This document shows positions 10,355 through 21,049 of a stretch of 64,000 bases of DNA, in pieces. Both the position numbers and the translations under genes were made by a program. The notes below the pieces were generated by a model. That model worked only from the letters and a program-made list of their open reading frames with translations, was not told the origin of the DNA and ran no database searches. Each line of letters begins with the position of its first letter. Position 1 is the first letter of the stretch. This DNA is from Agapanthus africanus (taxonomy: Eukaryota > Streptophyta > Magnoliopsida > Asparagales > Amaryllidaceae), in the NCBI GenBank assembly GCA_030015575.1, contig JASDDO010000004.1:323710654-323774653 (forward strand), written 5' to 3'.

Positions 10355-10910
10355 GACGAATCGGGAATCTTCCCGCGGAGACACTGGTTTCTCTGCGGGC
10401 CGACACGAATCAGGAGGCTCTCGTCAAGGATTGTTTGTTTCCCTGAGTTTAGGAATTTGCTAAGGATTATTTGTTTCCCTAGCGCCAAGGATTATTTATT
10501 TCCTTGGTGTTGAAACGGATCGAGAATTTCCCACGGAGGCACTGGTTGCTCTGCGAGTCAACGCGAATCAGGAGGCTCTCGTCAAGGAGTGTTTGTTTCC
10601 TTGAGTTGAGGTATTTGCTAAGGATTATTTGTTTCCCTAGCGCCAAGAATTATTTGTTTCCTTGGTGTTGAAACGGATCGAGAATTTCCCACGGAGGCAC
10701 TGGTTGCTCTGCGAGTCGACGCGAATCAGGAGGCTCTCGTCAAGGAGTGTTTGTTTCCTTGAGTTGAGGTATCTGCTAAGGATTATTTGTTTTCCTAGCG
10801 CCAAGGATTATTTGTTTCCTTGGTGTTGAAACGGATCGAGAATTTCCCACGGAGGCACTGGTTGCTCTGCGAGTCGACGTGAATCAGGAGGCTCTCGTCA
10901 AGGAGTGTGG
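10355..10910. repeat. 158-bp tandem repeat, ~3.5 copies
   Basis: 'aaacggatcgagaatttccc' recurs at 10513, 10671 and 10829, exactly 158 bp apart; a more diverged first unit starts near 10355. Each unit holds 'ggaggctctcgtcaagga' and two 'aaggattatttgtttcc' words. The later copies are nearly identical, so the array expanded recently. Confidence 0.92.
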
Positions 10911-11416
10911 GGATTGATTAAGCACAGGTTTAGGTCTCTATAACTTAAGACTTTCAAATCCTATGAGCCGTGAGGATCCCATAAGAGAGTTCTCCTTACG
11001 AGTCGTGAGGATCTCACAAGTGTATTTTCTCCTTGGGAATCGTGGGGATCCCTAAGTGTGCAACTCCTTTGTGAGTCGTAAGGATCTCACGCGGGTGGTT
11101 TCTCCTTACAAGGTCGAGAGGACCTTGTAAGTGTCCTTTTAACGAGGTTGCGCCCTTTCGGGTTTTCACAAACACTCGCCGGTAGTCCTGTTGTTTTTAC
11201 TCACGGAGCCCTTTCGGGTTTTCATCCGTGCCCATTTTGCTTATGGACATACCGTTTTTGTTTTATATTTTTTTTATATTTATTTTCTTCCTCTCTTTTT
11301 TTTTACGAGGTCGCGCCCTTTTGGGTTTTCACGAACACTCGCCGGTAGCCCTGCTGTTTTTACTCACGGAGCCCTTTCGGGTTTTCATCCGTGCCCTTTT
11401 TGCTTATGGACATACC

Positions 11417-11419
<3 letters not shown>

Positions 11420-11452
<33 letters not shown>
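11420..11452. repeat. (AT)n microsatellite
   Basis: About sixteen uninterrupted AT units after the second copy of the ~165-bp duplication. The hydrophobic ORFs here are translations of this repeat. Confidence 0.95.
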
Positions 11453-11456
<4 letters not shown>

Positions 11457-11646
11457 TTTTTTTATTCATCTCGTTAGCCTAAGGATGCTGCGACAGTAGT
11501 TTTAAAGACGTCTCGGTCCGCTATTAGTTTAAGGACATTTCGGTCCACTATTGAGAAGGCTGGCTACTGCTTATAAAGCTTGAGTTTAGGAAGATAGCGA
11601 GCGGACATAGTCGTCGTCATCTATCATTGACCTAGGCTACGGCTTA

Positions 11647-13167
11647 TTAAGCGTAGTATTTCTTTAGGAAGCGACTGTTTATTGGCCTGAAAGGCCTTTC
11701 ACCGTGCATGTCCATGAGTAGATAGGCCCCATCCTGGTAGACCTTATCTATGATGTACGGGCCTTCATAGTTTGGCTCAAACTTTCCCCGCTTGGCGCGA
11801 TTGGGGATCATAGGCATTTTGACCACTAGCACAAGTTCTCCTTGGCGGAATGTCCTCGGTCGAGTCAATCTTTCATACGAGCGCGTCATCTTTGCTTTGT
11901 AAGCCTCCAGATTTTGTTGCGCTATGAGTCGGGTTTCATCGAGGGCATCAAGCTCCTCAAGCCGAAGGTGAGCATTTTCTTTGTCCGTTAGCTCGTAGTG
12001 GACCGCCACTCGTAGAGAGGGTATCTCTATCTCGAAGGGAAGTACTGCTTCTGTACCGAACACCAACGCGTACGGCGTTGTGTTCGTGGCCGTCTTGAAC
12101 GTAGTTCGATATGCTCAAAGAGCTTCTTGCAGCTTCTCGTGCCAGTCTTTCTTATTTCGTGACACTGTTTTCTTCATGATCTTTGTCAAGGTCTTGTTGA
12201 AGGCCTCAGCTAGACCGTTAGCTCGCGGATTATAAACTGAGGAATATCTCCAGTCTATATTATGATGTTGCGTGAAGCGACTGATCTTGTGGCTGCTGTA
12301 AGCTGGTCCGTTATCGGAGATGATCCGGCATGGAGTTCCAAACCGATATATGACGTGTGTCTTGAAGAAATGGAGGATATTCTCCGTTTTCACTTCCCTC
12401 AGCGGTACTGCCTCTGCCCATTTGGAGAAGTAGTCAGTCGTCGCCAGGATGAAACGATGTCCTCTAGACGATGCTGGTTCGATAGGGCCGACTATATCAG
12501 TCCTCCACATTTCGAATGGCCAGCTAGCCACCGTTGGATGTAGTGGATTTGGATGTTGGTGGATGAAGTCCCCATGAATTTGGCATGAGTGGCATTGCTT
12601 CGCATATTCGAGGCAGTCCTGAATCATCGTGGGCCAGTAGTAGCCCATCCGTTTAATCTTCAACTTCATCTTCGGGCCTGCTTGGTGAGAACCGCAGAGT
12701 CCGTCATGAACTTCCTGAACGACTCTTTTCGCTTCGTCAGGTCCGAGACATCTTAGCCATAGAGAATTAAACGACCTCTTGTACAGAGTGTCGTTGACGA
12801 AGGCGAAAGACAGAGCTCGTTTCGTGAGCTGATGTCTTGTGGACGCTTCTTCAGGCATTCGGTGGGATTTAAAGTAATCTATGAAGACTTCTCTCCAATC
12901 CTCGGTATTTTCCCAATCTTTTGCTTGCAGGGTCGTCTGTTCGCTCGCTCCTTTTTCTTCTGATGACTCCGGAGATATTTTTGCTGGGGCAAGCACCCGA
13001 CGGCTTTGTACCACGATTCTAACGTCATCGAGGTTCTCGTCAGCCAGTTCTTTAGCAAGTTTGGCCAACGAGTCTGCTTTACTGTTTTCCGCGCGCGGTA
13101 TGTTTTCCAACGTATAGGAAGGAATTTGGGTCAACAATTGTTGTACTTTTTCGCCGTACTTCACCAA
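11647..13167 (-). pseudogene. Tat-1 integrase (and end of the second RNase H)
   Basis: On the minus strand, 12115-13167 carries the tail of the second RNase H followed by integrase: an HHCC-type zinc region (GSHQAGPK...CHSCQ), then a DDE core seen as DIVGP, ISDNGPAY and NGLAEAFNKT. 11647-12066 carries the C-terminal part (RQGELVLVVK, GPYIIDKV, NSRFLKKYY). Integrase inserts the DNA copy into the host genome. Closest kind: Tat-lineage Ty3/gypsy. The region is part of a decayed polyprotein, not a single open frame. Confidence 0.9.
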
Positions 13168-14130
13168 TTCTGGTTTGCATGTTTGGTAGTTGCCGTTTAC
13201 TTGACTAACGACTAGTTAGGAATCTTCATATATGAGGAGGTTTTCAATTCCCATGTCGATGGCGATCTCGAGGCCTGCTATCAAAGCTTCGTATTCGGCT
13301 TCATTGTTTGTCCTCGGCTCCGTCAGGGAGAACGCGTAGCACATTATCCCTCCTTATGGAGTTACAAAGATGAGTCCTACCCCCGATTTGATTATAGGGG
13401 CACTTTGTTTGCGTTTCTTCATGGAAGATGCTCCATCGAAATAAAGCTCCCATCGGGTATCACCACCGTCGATCGCATCAAACGCATGTTCATCTGGAAG
13501 ATCGCAATTTAAAGGAGAATCGGCGGGTATCGGATGCTCAGCAAGGAAGTCGGCGATGGCCTGGCCTTTCACCGCCTTGAGAGGTTGATACGTTATCGAG
13601 AACTCCATTAAGAGCAGGGCCCATTTAGCGAGTCTTTCCGTCAATATGGCCTTCGACATCAAGTATTTAAGGGGGTCCACCTTTGAAATGAGACGGACCT
13701 TGTGCGCCAACGCATAGTGCCTGATCTTTGTTATCGCGAAGATCAACGCCAGGCAGTGTTTTTCAATGGGAGAGTAGTTGCTTTCTGCCCCCAGCAGAAC
13801 TCGACTTAAGTAGTAGAGTACACTTTCTTTCCTTTGATCGTTCTCTTGTGCCCATAATGCGCCTAAGGAGCCTTCGAGAGCGGTTGTATAAAGAATGAGG
13901 GGCTTTCCCTTGACCGGAGCAGCCAACACCGGCGGGTTCTGCAGGTATTGTTTAATTTCGTCTAGCGCGCCCTGGCATTTTTGATCCCAGACGAATGGGG
14001 TTCCCTTCTTCATCAGGTGGCTGTAGGGACGGCACTTTCCTGAAAGGTTGGCTATAAATCGTCGTATATACGCGAGCTTCCCTTGGAGTGACCGCAGCTG
14101 TTTGAGGGTTCTCGGCGGAGGCATTTCCAT
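13168..14130 (-). pseudogene. Tat-1 RNase H and second (Tat-type) RNase H
   Basis: On the minus strand, the RT thumb/connection (LRSLQGKLAYIRRFIANLSGKCRPYS) is followed by the gypsy RNase H (ILYTTALEGSLGAL, YLSRVLLGAESNYSPIEKHCLAL, AEHPIP). The start of a second RNase H of another type follows (WELYFDGASS; TNNEAKYEAL is encoded just beyond). A second RNase H between RNase H and integrase is the hallmark of the Tat lineage. Decayed; fossil only. Confidence 0.9.
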
Positions 14131-14166
14131 GATCGCCTTGATCTTAGACGGATCTATTTCAATACC

Positions 14167-16017
14167 TCAGTGCCGGACGATGAATCCCAGGAATTTGCCC
14201 GAGGAAACTCTGAACGCACACTTGAGGGGGTTCATCTTCAAGTTGTATTGCCGAAGGCGTTGAAATACGGTCTCCAGATGATCGAGATGTTCCTCGTATG
14301 ATTTGCTTTTAACCACGAGATCGTCGATATAGCATTCGACGATTTCGTGTATAAGGTCATCGAAGATCTTCGTCATGGCCCTTTGATAGGTGGCACCGGC
14401 ATTCTTTAAACCGAAGGGCATCACCTTGTAGCAGAATATACCCAAAGGAGTCCTGAAGGCGGTGAGCTTCTGGTCTTCGGGATGCATCTTTATCTGATTA
14501 TACCCTGACGAGCCGTCCATAAAGGAGAAAACTTCATGAGTGGACGTGTTGTCTATCATCAGTTCAGTGACTGGCACTGGGAAATCGTCCTTCGGGCAGG
14601 CTTTATTGAGATCCCGGAAGTCCACGCATATGCGCACTGTCCCATTTTTCTTCATCACCGGGACGATGTTGGCGATCCATTCCAGATATTGAACTTCCTG
14701 GATGAAGCCAGAGTTGATCAGCTTCTTGACCTCGGCATTGATACTCATCTCAAGCTCAAGCCGCATTCTTCTTGGCACCTGTTTGACCGGCTTGACGTTC
14801 GAAGATATCGCCAATCTGTGCACAGCAATTTCTGGATCTAGTCCCGGCATTTCGGAATAGTTCCACGCGAAGCAATCTTTGTGCTGCATAAGCAGGTCTT
14901 TTAGTGAAGCCATCTTCTCTTCAGACAGTAGCTCACTAACAAATGTCGGTCGCGGATCGTTCGCCGTTCCCAACTCAATTTTCTTAAGGTTATCTGCGGT
15001 GGTATGGATTCCATCTTCCAGCTCTTTTGGCGCTGGTGGGAATTCTGAGATTACCTCGTCGTTGCTGTTTTCGAAGCACCGGGGAAGGTCATCCACGTTC
15101 TCGGGCTCTTCTTTTGATATCGCTATCACGTGACAAGTACGAATTCGCTTCCAATCCCAATGCGGAACTGGTTCTTCTTCCGTGGCCTTGGGTTCATACT
15201 TCTGTGGCGGCGCTACCTTCCAGTTGTCGGACAGAGCGAACTTGCCAAGCTGATACTGATCTTCAACCCAATTCTTGATGGCGAAGCAGTCCTCGAGAGG
15301 GTGCCCTATCACTCGGTGATAAAAGCAATAGTCTGGGTGTGAGTCCTCGCCTGCTTGTTCGGGGTGTTTAGACTCCAGCAGTGTAAGCATCCGATGTTTT
15401 AAAGCGAGGTGAAGTATTTTCTTCGTCTTGTCCCGAGGAAAAGAGTATGCTCGACCCATTTTTCTCATGAGGGATAGATCGGAACTGCTTGGTTCCCGCT
15501 TGCGTGGCCTTTTAGCCCCGCTTCGTTGCTGTTGAGCGCCTTTTTCGTGTTTCGATTTGTTTCTGCCTCTGCGACGGGCCTTCTTTATAACAGGTTGATA
15601 AGGAGCGGCATCTTCATCTTTCACGGCCTGTTGGAGGAGGCGCTGTGTTTTGGCTTTCTCGTAGATGACCATTTCGCGGTTATGGTCGTCTCGGACCTTA
15701 TGGCCAGCTTCCTTTATAAGCTTGTCCATTTGTTCTTCGAACGACGGACTGGGTTCTTTTGCATCTGGAACTTTCACCGGCTCAGGATTAGCGTCCTCCC
15801 ATTGAGCATCCGCTTCTTCATCGAAGTCATACATGACGTAGCAGCCGTGTAGTAGCTCTCGTTTCTTTGACCGGATGTATCCAAGCCCAATTGTTTCCAT
15901 TCTCCCATTAGGCAGTTTGCGTTGAGTCCCGGGAACATTCCAGACTTTATCATAGAACTTGGCTTTTCGAACGGTCTGCTTGAAGGATAACCCCTGGCGT
16001 TTCAGCAGCTTTTTCAA
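14167..16017 (-). pseudogene. Tat-1 pol frame with reverse transcriptase, 616 aa
   Basis: Residues about 400-616 are a gypsy reverse transcriptase: INSGFIQEV, VRICVDFRDLNKACPKDDFP, FMDGSSGYNQIKM, PFGLKNAGATYQRAM and the active-site YIDD at 14320-14331. The N-terminal part is basic and low-complexity (KARRRGRNKSKHEK), with a C-x2-H-x4-H-x4-C zinc-knuckle-like site (YCFYHRVIGHPLEDC, near 15300-15340), the third copy in this element. RT copies element RNA into DNA in the cytoplasmic particle. Part of a decayed polyprotein. Confidence 0.92.
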
Positions 16018-16146
16018 ACCTTCCGTATAATATCTGGGAAGACGGATAGGCTGAAGCCTGTCGAGCGTAGGATCCGTGCCATGCCAGATTTCTTTCTCCG
16101 CTTTGGTTTCTTCAGAGCGGTAGAATAGAATTGCTTTTTGGCTTTC

Positions 16147-17004
16147 TCATCTTGGAGGGATATAGAACGTTTGTAGCTCTTCTACATTGTAAATATTAAG
16201 TGCATCCAGTTCTTTACGGTGTTTAAGCGGCACCATGGCGACTTGTAGACTTTGCTCTTCATCAGCGGACGTTTGTATTGAAGGTCGAGCAGAGAATACA
16301 GCATGGATCTCATCTTCTGAGTCGCTACCAAAGATTAACGTAGGAGCAGACGGTCCTGGCTTGTTGTGTTGTGGCGGATCCAAATACACTATCTCCTCTT
16401 CCTCCTCGGTATCACTCCCGAAAACAGGGATGGTGGCGTTAGCTTTGTTGTCCGGCTTGTGACACCTTTCCGTGTCTTCGAAATCCGGTAAGAAGTATTT
16501 GGCATCTTCATATTTGCGGACTTCGTTCACGGAAAACGGATTCTGTTCTCCCGCCACGGTATACTCGAGACCATCCTTAGCGTATTTCATACACTGATGC
16601 TGTGTAGAAGGGATGACGTTGTACTCGTGTAACCACGGTCGGCCGAGCAAAGCAATGTAGCATGTCTTGGCGTCTATGACGTGGAACTTAATGTCCGTGA
16701 CAAGTAGCCCAAAGCGTAGCGTCAGTATCACAGACCCAAGAGTTCTTGATGACTGGGAGTCAAACCCGGAGATGGTGATCTTGTCTCGAGCAAGGTGCTG
16801 GACGCTCATGCAGATTTCTTTTAACACCCGCACATTGAGGAGATTAACAGAGGATCCATTGTCGATCAGGATTTTGCCTATCTTTATATCGTGGCAGTAT
16901 CCTGAGACATAAAGGAGGCGATTGTATTCGCATGTCCCAAGGAGAAGGTCTTCATCACCAAAAGCGACATCGGCCGTGTGCACTTCCTCCAATTCATCCT
17001 TCAT
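16147..17004 (-). pseudogene. Tat-1 aspartic protease region, 285 aa
   Basis: Retroviral-type aspartic protease: active-site context KILIDNGSSVNLL at residues 45-57 and the downstream YIALLGRPWLHEYNVIPS near residue 115, spaced as in gypsy proteases. It cuts the Gag-Pol polyprotein. It lies between gag (17005-19764) and RT, as expected. The acidic C-terminal half (SDTEEEEEIV, GSDSEDEI) resembles the acidic linker late in the gag frame. Confidence 0.85.
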
Positions 17005-19764
17005 CTATTCCTCGGCCAGGAAAGCTTGGAATTGTTCCGGATCCTGTAGTGCCTTGATTAACGAATCTCTCGCCTCCTTTGATAGCAAAAGGGCATCAAG
17101 AATGCTGAGCTGTGAGGGTAGCTTCCTCAGATGCGCTAAGACGTTGTAATCCACCTTATTTCTTTTCGGTGGGTCTTTGGCACTTAGCTCCTCCACAACT
17201 TGGTCATCTAAGACGATATCTTCAGGGACTTTCTCTTTCCCTTTATCTTTTTTATTTGATGGCCCGAGATTCTTTTCGGGGAGCGTGCGATTACGTAGCC
17301 GGATATTTTCGCAGACCTCCGGCTCTTCTTCTTTTCCCGAGGTGGATTCTTTAAAGAGGGGGCCAAGCTCCAGCTCCTCATCAGAATCGCTCCCGAATGT
17401 AGGCACCTGTGATCCCGCGGCGTTAACCATACGAAAATTACCGGTAGTTCTGTTAAACCCTTCGGTCGTATTTCTTTGCTCCCGATGAGTTTTGCGCTTT
17501 TCCCACTTAAAGCGTTGTCGATGAGCAACGTATCCTTGCCACCATCTATCGAAAGCTTTGCACTCTTGAGTGGGGTGCGAAACCTTCTGATGATATAAGC
17601 AATAGGAGGGGTGCATTTCTATTTCACCAGTAATTTTTCCTTCGGAGGATGGTAGCTTCATGCCCATTGATATGGCCTTAGCAAACCTTTTCCTCATCTT
17701 GAATTGGCTTTTGTCGGTAGTGAAGGTATTTTGCTCCAGCGGGATCGTCTCAGCTCTTTCATCCAGTCGCTGGCGCTTGGCCCTTTCAAATATGACCGCC
17801 TCGCGTTCTCGATCAGCTTTACTTTTCAACCGAGCTTTATTAAGGAATGCGTCAATTATTTCATCTAATGGCCCCAGAATTTTTGGTTCAGGATCTGCCC
17901 CCAGCTTTTCAGTGCAAGGAGTCTCCTCATCGTCCATGAACGAATGGGAAATCACATGATAGCTTGCCACATATTCTTCAGATTCATCAGATGAACTTTC
18001 TCCCTCATCTTCCTCTTGAAAGACATGATTGAGGAACTCTTCGAATGTAATGGGAGTCCGTGCCTTCTGGTTGTATTCCTCCAGCGCGTCAATTTGTTTT
18101 TGCAAGTCCGTGCGCTTGTCACCGGACTTTACGGGCTTCTTTGATTTCTTTTTCTTCTTCTTTGAAGATTTCGACGGCTGGTTGTGAATGCTTGGGCCAC
18201 CACCATCGGTCTTTGGAGTTGTACGTGGCTTCAACATCCCCTCAATGACCTGCGGTTCCAACGGGTTCTTCCACCTAATCGCTGGACATGTCTGAAGATC
18301 GTTTAGCATCCTCTTTGTCTTAGCTGATAATACAACCTCCCAAGGAGCTTCTTCAACGACGGAGCATGTTGCCCCCGGCGTATTCATCCCCTTAGAGGTG
18401 TGGGGCTGTGGGGGATTCACCTTCCATTTGTCAGATAACGCGAACTTGCCCTGTCGGTACTGGTTTTCAAGCCAATTTTTGAAGACGTAGCAATCTTCGA
18501 TCGGATGGCCCAGTACTTGATGATAAGGACAGTAGTTGGGCTCATTGACATCATTTGGTTGCGACGGTCGTTTTGGATCCGGCAGATTTATGAGTCGGTT
18601 GCGCAACGCCAGCTCGAATAACCTTCTCATTTTATCACGGGGAAAAGAGTAAGAACGTCCTAGCCTCTCCTCAAGGGCTACGTACGGGCACATATTATTT
18701 TGACGAACAACCGGCTTCGAGTTGCTCGGTTGTTGTTGAGCATTAGCGAAAACGATCGCTTTTCCCTTCCCCTTGTCATTTCGGGAGTCCGGCTTTGAAA
18801 GAGGGGGTTTATGGCCCATCTGATCCATTTGCGCTAGCTTGTCAATCAAGGCCTGGAAGGTAGTCGGCTTGAAAAACATCATAAAGTGTGAGATGGTTGC
18901 TTGCGGATCAAGGGTTCCCACAAACATACCCACCGCGGGAGCTTCTTCAATGCGCTGCTCGTACTTCGACCATAAGTTCCGCCACCGTATAGTATATTGA
19001 ACCCACGTCTCGCCTGGCTTTACCCTGGTGTTAATCAGTGCCGTCATCGGGGTGCGTTCACTGGCGCTTGCAAAACGCTGAGTAAACAACAACTCCATCT
19101 CCGCAAAGGTCTTAATAGAGTCGTTCGGGAGCTCAGAGTACCACTTGAACGCCGTATCTGATAAACTTCCAACAAACTGGTGAAGCAAAAGCTTGTCATC
19201 ACCGCCGGTGTTGCCGCAGAGTGCCCTGAACTGGGCAACATGCTGGTGAGGATTGCCCGTCCCCTTGTAGGCATGGAACATAGGAATTGTGTAACCCGGC
19301 GGGTACTTGATTTGGTCGTACCAACTTGGATATGGCCGCCCCATTTTTACGACCTGGTCAGCTGCTTCAGCCGTATGATGAACCCGTATTTGTTGGGCGA
19401 TGTACTCGTCCAAATCCGCTTTGGAGATTGTATCCTCCTTAGCTGTCGACAGAGTTGGCGGAGGATTTGACGTCTCTCCCCTATCGTCTTCAAGGACGAT
19501 CGAGGGATCTTCGACCGGAGGATCTTGTTGGATCATCATCCCCACCATGTCTTGGAATAGGAGGCCCATACGCTGTATGTTGGCTGCTTGTTCAGCAGCC
19601 TCTTTGTCCTTCTTCTCCAATATTCGACGAAGGAATTCGGCGTCGGTTTCTTCCTCCTGGCGTTCATCCGAGGATGTTTCAGGGTTTTCTTTTGGCCCAG
19701 TAAGTGCGGCCATAGCGTTCATCATCTCTTGGAGCTTCTGTTGCTGCTCCTGGGCTTTGGTCAC
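17005..19764 (-). CDS. Tat-1 gag-like frame, 919 aa
   Basis: A long open frame. Residues 1-75 are a charged coiled-coil-like region. Residues about 145-310 are the Ty3/gypsy Gag core (WYDQIKYPPGY, LLHQFVGSLSDTAFKWY, FAEMELLFTQRF, VQYTIRWRNL). Two C-x2-H-x4-H-x4-C knuckle-like sites follow, near residues 410 (YCPYHQVLGHPIEDC) and 718 (YCLYHQKVSHPTQEC), separated by lysine-rich and acidic stretches. Gag forms the particle that packages element RNA. The C-terminus leads into the protease region. The frame looks whole in itself, but the element as a whole is broken. Confidence 0.88.
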   Translation of the reverse strand: MTKAQEQQQKLQEMMNAMAALTGPKENPETSSDERQEEETDAEFLRRILEKKDKEAAEQAANIQRMGLLFQDMVGMMIQQDPPVEDPSIVLEDDRGETSNPPPTLSTAKEDTISKADLDEYIAQQIRVHHTAEAADQVVKMGRPYPSWYDQIKYPPGYTIPMFHAYKGTGNPHQHVAQFRALCGNTGGDDKLLLHQFVGSLSDTAFKWYSELPNDSIKTFAEMELLFTQRFASASERTPMTALINTRVKPGETWVQYTIRWRNLWSKYEQRIEEAPAVGMFVGTLDPQATISHFMMFFKPTTFQALIDKLAQMDQMGHKPPLSKPDSRNDKGKGKAIVFANAQQQPSNSKPVVRQNNMCPYVALEERLGRSYSFPRDKMRRLFELALRNRLINLPDPKRPSQPNDVNEPNYCPYHQVLGHPIEDCYVFKNWLENQYRQGKFALSDKWKVNPPQPHTSKGMNTPGATCSVVEEAPWEVVLSAKTKRMLNDLQTCPAIRWKNPLEPQVIEGMLKPRTTPKTDGGGPSIHNQPSKSSKKKKKKSKKPVKSGDKRTDLQKQIDALEEYNQKARTPITFEEFLNHVFQEEDEGESSSDESEEYVASYHVISHSFMDDEETPCTEKLGADPEPKILGPLDEIIDAFLNKARLKSKADREREAVIFERAKRQRLDERAETIPLEQNTFTTDKSQFKMRKRFAKAISMGMKLPSSEGKITGEIEMHPSYCLYHQKVSHPTQECKAFDRWWQGYVAHRQRFKWEKRKTHREQRNTTEGFNRTTGNFRMVNAAGSQVPTFGSDSDEELELGPLFKESTSGKEEEPEVCENIRLRNRTLPEKNLGPSNKKDKGKEKVPEDIVLDDQVVEELSAKDPPKRNKVDYNVLAHLRKLPSQLSILDALLLSKEARDSLIKALQDPEQFQAFLAEE

Positions 19765-20007
19765 TTATCGCGTAAGCTGTCGATGACCCGTAGATATGCG
19801 ACTGTCCTCTTTACCAGACGCCATATAGACGGTATGAACTACAATGCCCCCTGACTTAGGGCGTTTGGGTTCACCACCTCTGATATTTGTCGCCAGCGCG
19901 GGGGTTTTCTCCGGCCTTCTTCTTTTGTGGGCCGTTGAAGTTGAAGGGGCCGTTGCAGTGGGCACCCTAGCGACTGTCATCCTTTCCTGTCTGATCGGAC
20001 GGTCCCT

Positions 20008-20964
20008 TTATTTTTCCACTTTCGCCTTTTTCTGTTGACGAGAGCGATCTGGGTCAATTACGGAGTCTTGAACTCTCCGCCAAACTTTATAAATTTTTGA
20101 GGACAGCCGTTGAGGGGGCTGTTCCTGTTTTGCTTCCGGAACTCTCTCCGCAGGTGGAGGAGATCTTTTCAGTGTAGCAGTTGGAGAGTTCTTACGTACC
20201 CTCCTCAGCAGTTCAAAGCTGTTCCCAGTTGGAACAGCAGCGTTGACTTCCACCACTGGAGCCGGTGGAGTTAGCCTTAAGGGAGAGTTGCTCCCTGCCT
20301 TCCTCACTCGTCGCCAATGGCGACGTCGAGCACGACGAGCCGTTGGGACTGGCTCGGAGATAGAGATAGCTTCTTTTTGCCCCCTGTCTGAATGAGGCGC
20401 CTATGGTGTTAACCTCTTAAAGACTGAAGTTGTCTTTTAAGGGGTGATATTCAACCTGTCGAAGACGGATCCTCGAGCAAGGGCAGGAGCAGGAATCGTC
20501 GGTCTTGAAAAGACTGATTCTTTGACAGGGGAAGCTGCCTTGACGACTTCTGGAGTAGTAGTTATTGCCTTCCTCGGGACAGCCAATTTAGAGCTCTGAT
20601 CTATCCTGGCGAAAACAGAGGCTGTTGGTTTGGTAGTGGGCGACCCGTTGACAAGGGTCGTCGTAGCAGTGAGCCGGTCTAAGACTAACTTCTTGTTCAC
20701 TTCCGGTGCAGGTATTGGCATAGAGAAGCTTGTAGGAGGGATCATGATCCCGAAAAACAGGCCGGTGGTGGCCTGGGTCACCAGTTCTACCGGCAGAGCG
20801 AGGAAGGAAGCTGTTTGGGGCCCATATGCTATACCTCCAGGGGAGGTGGAGCGTCCGTTGCAGTGGCACTTCGAGCAGTTGGTGCAGTTAGAGGCCATTG
20901 ATGCTTGAGTTCTGCGCCAGGGAAAAGACCAAATATTAGTAACTTGCAACCCAAAGGCAACCAT
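20008..20964 (-). pseudogene. Extra frames between the Tat-1 5' LTR and gag
   Basis: Two minus-strand frames, about 175 and 99 codons. The first contains a Cys-rich MASNCTNCSKCHCNG start followed by a Pro/Ala/Thr-rich region with repeated SVF-R/D words (SVFARID, SVFSRP, SVFDRLNITP). The second is basic (LLRRVRKNSPTATLKRSPPP). Tat/Ogre elements are known to carry coding sequence ahead of or at the start of gag; this is probably that region. No enzyme domain is visible. Confidence 0.6.
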
Positions 20965-21026
20965 TTAACAAACCGCTATTGGTTCGCGAGGACGACACAC
21001 GAAGTGTGGAGTGGAAAGAGGAAAAG

Positions 21027-21044
21027 GCCCCACCGGGCGTGCCA
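21027..21044 (-). other. Primer-binding site of Tat-1
   Basis: The minus strand reads TGGCACGCCCGGTGGGGC five bases inside the 5' LTR. It begins with the TGG that pairs with a tRNA CCA end and sits at the expected place. I cannot name the tRNA without a search. Confidence 0.75.
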
Positions 21045-21049
21045 GAATC

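Larger units (their letters stand above)
9736..11640. repeat. Tat-1 spacer between integrase and antisense ORF, tandem repeats
   Basis: No gene. From left to right: an AT-rich 3' flank, an array of ~50-bp hairpin units (10010-10240), a 158-bp tandem repeat (10355-10910), a second hairpin array (10965-11135), a ~165-bp duplication ('gccctttcgggttttca', 11140-11420) and (AT)n. Repeat-filled 3' regions are known for Tat/Ogre elements and can seed satellites. Confidence 0.85.

Noticed and set aside
11148-11499. Hydrophobic ORFs resembling small membrane proteins
   Set aside because: They translate the ~165-bp duplication, T-rich runs and (AT)n; they shift with repeat number.
17000-19860. Many plus-strand ORFs of 70-130 codons opposite gag
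   Set aside because: They are mirror frames of the gag coding strand, with no domain and no promoter of their own.
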